Below are positions 6,683 to 12,012 of a stretch of DNA of 12,012 bases, in pieces (the stretch's first letter is position 1; every line of letters begins with the position of its first letter). The stretch is from JAWOGN01 sp046496815 (GTDB taxonomy: Bacteria > Desulfobacterota > DSM-4660 > Desulfatiglandales > Desulfatiglandaceae), in assembly GCA_046496815.1 (NCBI GenBank), contig JAWOGN010000230.1:1-12012 (forward strand), given 5' to 3'. Both the position numbers and the translations under genes were made by a program. Below the pieces are notes generated by a model, which worked only from the letters and a program-made list of their open reading frames with translations, did not search any database and had not been told where the DNA came from.

Positions 6683-7384
6683 GTGAAAATGCCGAAATAC
6701 GAATTAAGCGGGCGGGAACTGAAGCGGAAGATTTCAAATATGCTTAGGACGGAAGACATTGACCAAGTCCTGGATGCTTTGTGCCGCATGCCCGGGCGTC
6801 GAGCAGTCAACCCTCTCTTTTCTTTTCTCCTCAGCACCGATGCCGAGCTCAAATGGCATGCGGTGACCGCCTTGGGGGGCGTCATCGCAAATCTTGCGCG
6901 ACAAGATATGGAATCTGCCCGTGTAACAATGCGACGGTTGATGTGGCAGTTGAACGACGAATCGGGCGGCATTGGCTGGGGCTGCCCCGAGACAATGGGG
7001 GAGGCCATAGCCTGCCACGAAGGCCTTGCCGGGGAGTATACCGGTATCCTGGTATCCTACGTAATGGAAGACGGTAACTTTCTCGAATATGAACCCTTGC
7101 AGGAAGGTGCGGTCTGGGGGATGGGGCGGGTCGCCCAGGTGAGGCCTCACATAGCCCGGGTTGCGGTTCCCCATCTTTTGCCTTTCTTGATGGCGAGACC
7201 TGCAGCGCTCAGGGGACTTGCCGTCTGGTCTCTTGGACTGCTTGGCGCGGGTGAAGCCGCCTCACAGATTCGGCTGCTCCTGAACGACGGCGCGCAGTTT
7301 GATTTATATCGGGAGCGTGCACTCAAAAAGTGCACGGTAAGGGAACTCTCGGAGGAGGCGCTGGCAAATATAGAAGGGCATTGA
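6683..7384 (+). CDS. HEAT-repeat protein, DVU0298-like
   Basis: The 233-residue soluble protein consists of HEAT-like helical pairs, for example ELKWHAVTALGGVIANLA (about 55-72), AVPHLLPFLM and LRGLAVWSLGLLGAGEAASQIRLLL (about 161-200). Its central part carries an unusual signature: MWQLNDESGGIGWGCPE (about 87-103), then MGEAIACHE and LEYEPLQEGAVWGMGRV. As I recall, this matches proteins labelled DVU0298 family in sulfate reducers; that is memory, not a search result. The function is unknown. Many invariant Trp, Glu and Gly residues suggest a binding pocket rather than a plain scaffold. It starts only 23 bases after the CstB-like gene, so the two are probably co-transcribed. The start is either GTG at 6683 (GAGG at 6673-6676) or ATG at 6689, two codons later. 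Confidence 0.78.
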   Translation: MKMPKYELSGRELKRKISNMLRTEDIDQVLDALCRMPGRRAVNPLFSFLLSTDAELKWHAVTALGGVIANLARQDMESARVTMRRLMWQLNDESGGIGWGCPETMGEAIACHEGLAGEYTGILVSYVMEDGNFLEYEPLQEGAVWGMGRVAQVRPHIARVAVPHLLPFLMARPAALRGLAVWSLGLLGAGEAASQIRLLLNDGAQFDLYRERALKKCTVRELSEEALANIEGH

Positions 7385-7416
7385 AAGGTTTTTTAAGGTT
7401 GAAAATCGCTTGCGCT

Positions 7417-7444
7417 TTGTTTTTTCCTTTTTGCGCATTATATT
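7417..7444 (+). promoter_or_regulatory. Possible sigma-70-type promoter of the flavodiiron gene
   Basis: TTGTTT (7417-7422) and TATATT (7439-7444) are separated by 16 bases in an AT-rich gap between the HEAT-repeat gene and the flavodiiron gene. Such AT-rich sequence yields chance matches, so confidence is low. It would give a 5' leader of about 40 bases ending in the AGGAGG ribosome site. Confidence 0.35.
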
Positions 7445-7491
7445 AATTTTATTAAATGTAAATCTTGAACGAAATATGTGAGGAGGAAAAG

Positions 7492-8679
7492 ATGAAGCCG
7501 ATTGAAATTGCAAAGGATATTTACTGCTTACCTGCCATTGACTGGAACATCAGGGATTTTCACGGGTATTCCACGTTTCAAGGCAGCACATATAACGCCT
7601 ACCTTATTTTGGACGAAAAGGTCGCGCTTATCGACACCGTTAAAAAGGAATTTGCCGATGATCTGGTCTCCGGTATCAGTCAGCTGGTGGATCCGCAAAA
7701 GATAGATTATGTCATCAGCAACCACACCGAAATGGATCATTCCGGAGGCCTTGCCCAAGTCATGCATCGAATTGGTAAAGACAAGCCACTTTATTGTTCT
7801 CAAACAGGTCACAAAAATCTGTCAAAGCATTTTCCGCAAGAATGGAATTACCATCCCGTCGAAAATGGCGGCGAACTCAGCCTGGGCCGACGAACCCTGG
7901 CTTTTTTGGAGACCCGGATGCTTCACTGGCCGGACAGCATGTTCACCTATGCGAAGGAAGACAAAATTCTCTTTTCCAGCGATGCATTCGGGCAGCACTA
8001 TGCAAGTCTTGAAAGGTTTGATGATCAGGTGGGTGAAGCGATCATGCCGCACGCCCTCAAGTACTTTGCAAACATCCTGCTGCCCTATGCTCCCCTGATC
8101 CTGAAACTGGTCGACCAGGTGAAGGACATGGGATTGTCGCTCGATATGGTCTGTCCGGATCACGGCATCCTTTGGAGAGAGAACCCGGGTAAGATCATTG
8201 ACGCATATGTGGAGTGGAGTCACCAGAAACCCAAGAGAAAAGCATTGGTTATCTACGATACCATGTGGCACAGCACGGAGAAGATGGCAGAAGCCATTGT
8301 GGAGGCGCTGGGAGGGGAAGGGGTGTATGCCAAATCCGTGCACTTGCGGTCAAACCACCGCAGCGACATCATGACGGAAATTCTCGACGCCGGGGCCATT
8401 ATCGTGGGGTCACCTACCCTAAACAATGGGCTTTTTCCGACCGTGAGCGATTTTACGACCTATATGAAAGGCTTGAAGCCCCAAAATAAGGTTGCAGCTG
8501 CCTTCGGCTCTTACGGGTGGAGTGGAGAAGCCGTGAAGTTGATAAATCAGGAGCTCGAAGCCATGAAATTCAACCTTGTCGATCCGGGTCTCAAAATTCA
8601 GTATGTTCCCGATGCGGACGGATTAAAGGCGTGCCGGGAATTGGCGAAAAAAATCGCCCGGGCGTTGCCGGCCGAATAG
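7492..8679 (+). CDS. fprA: FprA-type A flavodiiron protein (oxygen/NO reductase)
   Basis: The 395-residue protein fits class A flavodiiron proteins: an N-terminal metallo-beta-lactamase-like diiron domain (about 1-245) and a C-terminal flavodoxin domain (about 248-395). All diiron ligands are present: His78-x-Glu80-x-Asp82 (with His83) in SNHTEMDHSGG, His145 in MLHWPDS, Asp164 in SSDAF and His224 in CPDHG. The FMN-binding loop is YDTMWHSTEKMA (about 255-266), followed by VGSPTLNNG. These cytoplasmic enzymes reduce O2 to water and/or NO to N2O, protecting anaerobes. The ratio of O2 to NO activity cannot be read here. There is no fused rubredoxin domain and no rubredoxin gene nearby, so electrons must come from a protein encoded elsewhere. 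GAGGAGGAAAAG directly precedes the ATG at 7492, which is why the upstream TTG at 7465 is rejected. Confidence 0.94.
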   Translation: MKPIEIAKDIYCLPAIDWNIRDFHGYSTFQGSTYNAYLILDEKVALIDTVKKEFADDLVSGISQLVDPQKIDYVISNHTEMDHSGGLAQVMHRIGKDKPLYCSQTGHKNLSKHFPQEWNYHPVENGGELSLGRRTLAFLETRMLHWPDSMFTYAKEDKILFSSDAFGQHYASLERFDDQVGEAIMPHALKYFANILLPYAPLILKLVDQVKDMGLSLDMVCPDHGILWRENPGKIIDAYVEWSHQKPKRKALVIYDTMWHSTEKMAEAIVEALGGEGVYAKSVHLRSNHRSDIMTEILDAGAIIVGSPTLNNGLFPTVSDFTTYMKGLKPQNKVAAAFGSYGWSGEAVKLINQELEAMKFNLVDPGLKIQYVPDADGLKACRELAKKIARALPAE

Positions 8680-8696
8680 CGAGGTAACCAGTCGCT

Positions 8697-8724
8697 TCTC
8701 TGCGAAAGGCGTGCCTGGCAGAGA
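8697..8724 (+). terminator. Strong hairpin after the flavodiiron gene, likely transcript end
   Basis: Arms TCTCTGC (8697-8703) and GCAGAGA (8718-8724) pair perfectly over 7 bases, and an inner AGGC/GCCT dyad can extend the stem. It begins 18 bases after the flavodiiron stop codon. No T-run follows directly (the nearest is ATTTT at about 8737-8741), so it may be a factor-dependent terminator or an mRNA-protecting structure rather than a textbook intrinsic terminator. Confidence 0.45.
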
Positions 8725-8739
8725 CAACCCTGGAATATT

Positions 8740-8766
8740 TTGACCGGTTGGGGTCGATGTTACAGT
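8740..8766 (+). promoter_or_regulatory. Possible promoter of the larE-ycaO pair
   Basis: TTGACC (8740-8745) stands 15 bases before TACAGT (8761-8766), which is preceded by TG in the extended -10 position (8758-8759). The start of transcription would be near 8773, about 90 bases before the chosen larE ATG. The spacer is shorter than ideal. Confidence 0.33.
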
Positions 8767-8864
8767 GCGGAATTCCGCGCCCTCCTTATATTCCGTGTCT
8801 TTGGGATCTCAGATGCCCCGGTGATGGCCCTCGACATGGCATGCCGGGGCAAACTGTCGGCACG

Positions 8865-9707
8865 ATGGATGAACACGTCGCAAGATCAAAAAAAAACAAG
8901 TTGGTTCAGCACTTAAGGGAGTTGGACTCGCTGCTGGTCGCCTTTTCAGGGGGTGTTGACAGCACCTTTCTCTTAAGCGTTGCCCAACAAATACTGGGAA
9001 AAAATGTTCTCGCCGTCACCGCGAGTTCGCTTGTTCATCCGGTCCAGGAAACTGAAAATGCTCAAAATTTTACCCGCCGGCAGGGTATTCGTCATACGAT
9101 CATTCACACCGATGAACTCAACCGACCGGAGTTTGTATCCAACACTGCCGAACGCTGTTATCATTGTAAAAGGTATCTTTTGGAAATTCTATGTCAAATC
9201 GCGAGCAAAGAAGGTATCAAACATGTGGCTCACGGTGCCAACATTGATGACCTGAATGATTTTCGCCCGGGATTCAGGGCTGCCGGGGAATTGGGGGTCG
9301 TGGCTCCCTTGATCGATGTTCGGTTGGGGAAGGAGGAAATACGGTTTTTATCTAAGGAAATGGGTCTGGGCACATGGGACAATCCTGCCATGGCATGCCT
9401 GGCATCCAGAATTCCCTACGGGGATTTGATCACTCAAAAGAACCTCACCATGGTGGCGGAAGCCGAGAAGTTTCTGGCACAGAGCGGCTTTAAGCAATTC
9501 CGGGTCAGGTGTCACGGGACTTTGGCCAGGATTGAAGTGCACCCGCCGGACCTACGGAAGATCACCGAGGAGTTAATGAGAGAAAAGCTTGTGGAGAAGT
9601 TTAGGCAAATCGGTTTTCTGCATGTGTCGGTCGATCTGGAGGGTTACAAGACGGGGAGTCTGAATCGCGCCCTCACCGAGGTTGTGAAGAGAGGAAAATA
9701 TAAATGA
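8865..9707 (+). CDS. larE: LarE-type ATP-dependent sulfur transferase with three conserved cysteines
   Basis: The 280-residue protein is a PP-loop ATP pyrophosphatase of the LarE family, which in lactate racemase maturation adenylates a pyridinium dicarboxylate nucleotide and inserts sulfur. The PP-loop SGGVDST is at 28-34. Other LarE marks are GANIDDLNDFRPG (124-136), PAMACLASRIPYGD (174-187) and FRVRCHG (212-218). Cys178 occupies the position of the sacrificial sulfur-donor cysteine of Lactobacillus plantarum LarE. There is also a CYHC motif (Cys98, Cys101), a pattern linked to LarE forms that bind a [4Fe-4S] cluster. The ATG at 8865 gives the usual family length; the open frame extends to 8748, but that 39-residue extension is unlike LarE. 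No larA, larB or larC is visible. The stop overlaps the YcaO start by 4 bases (ATGA). Confidence 0.9.
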   Translation: MDEHVARSKKNKLVQHLRELDSLLVAFSGGVDSTFLLSVAQQILGKNVLAVTASSLVHPVQETENAQNFTRRQGIRHTIIHTDELNRPEFVSNTAERCYHCKRYLLEILCQIASKEGIKHVAHGANIDDLNDFRPGFRAAGELGVVAPLIDVRLGKEEIRFLSKEMGLGTWDNPAMACLASRIPYGDLITQKNLTMVAEAEKFLAQSGFKQFRVRCHGTLARIEVHPPDLRKITEELMREKLVEKFRQIGFLHVSVDLEGYKTGSLNRALTEVVKRGKYK

Positions 9708-11443
9708 ATTGCAGAATTACCCTGACAGATGTCTACAAGGGTTATACGTCGGACCTGGACAAAATGGTCACGCCCGAGGAGACGGTGCGACGGTTCAGGG
9801 AAAAACTCAAACGCATTGACTTGGATTTGCTCGAGCAGACAATCCGAATCGACAACCGCCGTCTTGATATTCCCGTATACTTCAGCGTTTGCGGACGCGA
9901 CGCAGCCGGGGTGATCGGCACGAAAAAGCAAATGGGCAAGGGAGCGACCCCTCAACAGGCCGAAGCCAGCGCGGTTATGGAGCTGGCTGAGCGGTTTAGC
10001 TTCTTCAGTTTTTATCAAAAGCCGAGCCATTTCATTGTGGATACTTACGGGAATTTAAAAGACAACGCCCTGCCTTTTGAATATGTAGCCCAATCCGTGC
10101 ATGATGAATCGGATGAGCTTGATAAGGCCGAGGATATCTTTTCCCGAATCCCGCTCAAATGGACCCGGGCCTACAACATTACCAAAGATGAAGAGGTTCT
10201 GATTCCATTTGACTGGTTCTATACCATTAATGAATTTAACGGTCCCTGTGCCGGAAACTGCGTGGAAGAGGCAGTCCTCCAGGGGATCTGCGAAGTCGTA
10301 GAAAGACATGTATCTTCCATCATCAGCCGAAACAGAATGAAGACGCCCGCCGTCGACCTGGATTCCGTAACCGATCCTCTGGTTCTCGAATTGCTTCGGA
10401 AGTATCGCAACGCCGGCATTGCACTTTTTGTCACGGACTTCTCACTCGACACCGGTATTCCCAGCATTGGGGTCCTGGCTTACGATCCTTCATCCTTCCC
10501 TTTGAAGAGTGAGATCATCTGGACCGCGGGCACGACGCCCAACCCCCAAAAAGCGTTAAGCAGGGCGCTCACAGAGGTTGCCCAGCTGGCGGGAGATTTC
10601 AATACCGGCTCCAATTATGTTGCAAGCGGACTGCCCAAGTTCAAAGCCCTGGCTGATGCTGATTTCGTTCTCAAGCCTAAGAAAAAGCTCAAGATATCGG
10701 CGCTCCCCGATCTGTCCGATGCGAACTTCAAAGTGGAGGTGGAAAACTGTATCGTCCGCCTCGCCAATATCGGCATGGATGTGTTCCTCGTTAATGTGAC
10801 CCACCCGCAGCTTGAAATCCCCGCATTCTATACCATCGTGCCGGGCGCCCACTTCAGGGAGCGGGCCGCAGGCACCAGTGTAGGCATGTTTTCAGCCAAG
10901 CTTATTGCGGAAAGCGGCGACCCTCAATGGGCCATTCGGGAGCTGCGTCGGATGGATTTTCAAATGCCTGAAAAATATTATGTAAAGTTTTTCCTGGGGC
11001 TGTCTCACCTTTCGATAAACAAACCCCTCGATGCGTTGCAATACCTGGAGCAAGCTTTGAAATTGGATCCCAAGGAGGAAGATATCCCCAGCATCTACGC
11101 CTACATGGGCATATCACTCAAGGATCTGGAGCGTTACGGCGAAGCCGTTGAGATGCTTCGTCGGGCGGAAACCTACGACCCGGAAAGAACCGACATCTAT
11201 AATTTGATGGGGTTCTGTTACTTCAAGGAAAAGGCACACGAAAAGGCCATCGACTGTTTCCGGAAAGTGCTTGAGCTGGATCCCGGATCGGCCATTGATT
11301 ACGCCAATATCGCTTCGAATTACCGCGACATGGGTGAAGCGGAAAAGGCAATTCAATATTATACATTGGCCCTGGAACTGGACCCCACCATTGATTTCGC
11401 TAAAGAGAACCTGAAAAAACTGGTCCGGACAGTCCCCCATTAA
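9704..11443 (+). CDS. YcaO-domain protein with C-terminal TPR repeats
   Basis: YcaO proteins use ATP to phosphorylate an amide oxygen, allowing cyclodehydration or, with a sulfur source, thioamidation. The ATP-site residues are present: Glu93 and Glu96 in MELAER; Asn185, Glu189, Gln193, Glu197, Glu200 and Arg201 in the NCVEEAVLQGICEVVER helix; and Arg287 with Glu291 in SRALTEVA. The YcaO domain fills about residues 45-410. Four TPR units follow (about 425-457, 462-492, 497-527 and 531-561). Overall length and layout resemble E. coli YcaO (about 586 residues, C-terminal TPR), which has been linked to ribosomal protein S12 methylthiolation. It lacks the proline-rich tail of azoline-forming YcaOs. 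No TfuA, dehydrogenase or peptide-precursor gene adjoins it. The ATGA overlap with larE implies translational coupling. The substrate is unknown. Confidence 0.9.
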   Translation: MNCRITLTDVYKGYTSDLDKMVTPEETVRRFREKLKRIDLDLLEQTIRIDNRRLDIPVYFSVCGRDAAGVIGTKKQMGKGATPQQAEASAVMELAERFSFFSFYQKPSHFIVDTYGNLKDNALPFEYVAQSVHDESDELDKAEDIFSRIPLKWTRAYNITKDEEVLIPFDWFYTINEFNGPCAGNCVEEAVLQGICEVVERHVSSIISRNRMKTPAVDLDSVTDPLVLELLRKYRNAGIALFVTDFSLDTGIPSIGVLAYDPSSFPLKSEIIWTAGTTPNPQKALSRALTEVAQLAGDFNTGSNYVASGLPKFKALADADFVLKPKKKLKISALPDLSDANFKVEVENCIVRLANIGMDVFLVNVTHPQLEIPAFYTIVPGAHFRERAAGTSVGMFSAKLIAESGDPQWAIRELRRMDFQMPEKYYVKFFLGLSHLSINKPLDALQYLEQALKLDPKEEDIPSIYAYMGISLKDLERYGEAVEMLRRAETYDPERTDIYNLMGFCYFKEKAHEKAIDCFRKVLELDPGSAIDYANIASNYRDMGEAEKAIQYYTLALELDPTIDFAKENLKKLVRTVPH

Positions 11444-11467
11444 GAATTCATCAGCCCTTGCCCACAC

Positions 11468-11495
11468 TTGACAACCGTCCAAACGGCATTAATAG
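11468..11495 (+). promoter_or_regulatory. Likely promoter of the hsp20 gene
   Basis: A perfect -35 box TTGACA (11468-11473) is followed after 16 bases by a weak -10, TAATAG (11490-11495). The small dyad CCGT/ACGG (11475-11486) lies in the spacer. This is about 50 bases upstream of the hsp20 ATG. No sigma-32 -10 (CCCCAT-like) is seen. Confidence 0.45.
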
Positions 11496-11498
11496 TTG

Positions 11499-11511
11499 AA
11501 ACAACTTGTTT
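11499..11511 (+). promoter_or_regulatory. 13-base palindrome, possible operator upstream of hsp20
   Basis: AAACAACTTGTTT is a perfect inverted repeat around one central base, placed just downstream of the predicted -10 box and overlapping an AGTTG/CAACT dyad (11494-11506). That position would suit a repressor. It is not the CIRCE element of HrcA. An accidental AT-rich palindrome remains possible. Confidence 0.3.
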
Positions 11512-11545
11512 TGTGCGAATTTTTAAGGCAGAGGAGGGATGAAAA

Positions 11546-12010
11546 ATGATAATTAGAAGACTCAGAGATTGGCCGGCAAGGAAGTGGCCGAGTCCGTTTG
11601 AGGAACTCGAACGTATGCGAAGACAAGTGGACCGGCTTGCCGAAGGCTTGGGTGGAACCCTTGTCAGAGAGCCCGCAGCGGGCGTGTTTCCGTCAATAAA
11701 CTTGACGGAGGACACCGACAAGTTTTATGTCCGGGCGGAGCTTCCCGGAGTGAAGGCGGATGATCTTGATATATCCGTTACGGGAAATAGCCTTTCCATT
11801 GAAGGTGAACGAAAGATTGATCCGGCTGAGGAAAGCGCTAAATATCATAGGAGAGAGCGGGAAGCCGGAAAATTCAGTCGAGTCTTTAGTTTGCCGACAC
11901 AGGTGGACACAACCAAAGTGGAAGCTCGCTCCGCCGATGGAATTCTGACGATTACGCTGCCCAAATCAGAGTCGGCGAAGCCCAAGCAAATAACCGTAAA
12001 GGCATTATAG
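11546..12010 (+). CDS. Hsp20/alpha-crystallin small heat-shock protein
   Basis: The 154-residue protein is an ATP-independent holdase chaperone that binds unfolding proteins in the cytoplasm and passes them to other chaperones. A charged amphipathic N-terminal arm (PFEELERMRRQVDRLAEGL, about 17-35) precedes the alpha-crystallin domain (about 48-140). That domain is marked by FYVRAELPGVKADDLDISV and the family signature ADGILTITLPK (130-140). The C-terminal tail carries an I-T-V motif (149-151), the IxI/V element used for oligomer assembly. GAGGAGG lies about 9 bases before the ATG at 11546; an earlier ATG at 11539 overlaps this site in another frame and is not used. The gene is complete, with its stop two bases before the window end. 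It appears to have its own promoter, separate from the YcaO gene that ends 102 bases upstream. Confidence 0.93.
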   Translation: MIIRRLRDWPARKWPSPFEELERMRRQVDRLAEGLGGTLVREPAAGVFPSINLTEDTDKFYVRAELPGVKADDLDISVTGNSLSIEGERKIDPAEESAKYHRREREAGKFSRVFSLPTQVDTTKVEARSADGILTITLPKSESAKPKQITVKAL

Positions 12011-12012
12011 AT

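Noticed and set aside
6523..7008. 161-residue open frame on the minus strand
   Set aside because: It is antisense to the ends of two well-supported genes and its composition is that of a shadow frame.
7393..7416. Possible sigma-54 site before the flavodiiron gene (GG...TTGC)
   Set aside because: The GG to GC spacing is 9 or 13 bases instead of 10.
8716..8731. TGGCAGAGACAACCCT, sigma-54-like
   Set aside because: The GG element is present but the required GC at the -12 position is CC, and it overlaps a stable hairpin.
8748..8864. In-frame N-terminal extension of LarE (39 residues, Cys/Pro-rich, TTG or ATG 8757 start)
   Set aside because: It is unlike the LarE N-terminus, would exceed the usual family length, has no clear ribosome site, and overlaps a candidate promoter. 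The ATG at 8865 is preferred, though the extension is not excluded.
1..12012. CRISPR arrays, tRNA or rRNA genes, insertion sequences
   Set aside because: No repeated spaced units, cloverleaf-like segments, transposase motifs or terminal inverted repeats were noticed.

Overview
The window looks like chromosome from an anaerobic, sulfur-metabolising Gram-negative bacterium, most likely a Desulfobacterota (former deltaproteobacterial) sulfate reducer or syntroph. The lineage is inferred from gene content: an FprA-type flavodiiron protein, an orphan NifX/NifB-like protein, a HEAT-repeat protein resembling the DVU0298 family of sulfate reducers, a metallo-beta-lactamase/double-rhodanese protein, and a signal-peptide-bearing beta-barrel protein that implies an outer membrane. 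All recognised genes are on the + strand. I saw no rRNA, tRNA, CRISPR array, transposase or integrase.

Layout. Bases 1-3175 are envelope and unknown genes: the 3' part of a CPA2-type cation/proton antiporter, a porin-like beta-barrel protein, and an AT-rich 166-residue protein of unknown function. Bases 3176-3503 are non-coding and end in a well-spaced candidate sigma-54 promoter (3429-3444). It would drive a small cysteine-containing protein that may be interrupted by a one-base G-run indel, followed by a TPR protein whose likely TTG start overlaps the end of the restored frame. A NifX-like protein follows at 4692.

Bases 5280-8679 form a sulfide and oxygen/NO stress block: a CstB-like persulfide dioxygenase/pseudo-rhodanese/rhodanese fusion, a closely coupled HEAT-repeat protein, and a flavodiiron FprA with a complete set of diiron ligands. 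A strong hairpin at 8697-8724 separates this block from the next.

Bases 8865-11443 are the most notable part. A LarE-type PP-loop sulfur transferase carrying three cysteines (CxxC plus the conserved sulfur-donor position) overlaps by 4 bp the start of a 579-residue YcaO protein with a C-terminal TPR tail. Neither larA/B/C nor a TfuA or peptide precursor gene is visible beside them. The coupling suggests that LarE supplies sulfur for, or works on the same target as, a YcaO-catalysed ATP-dependent modification such as thioamidation. This is inference. The window closes with an Hsp20 small heat-shock protein behind its own TTGACA promoter and a short palindrome.
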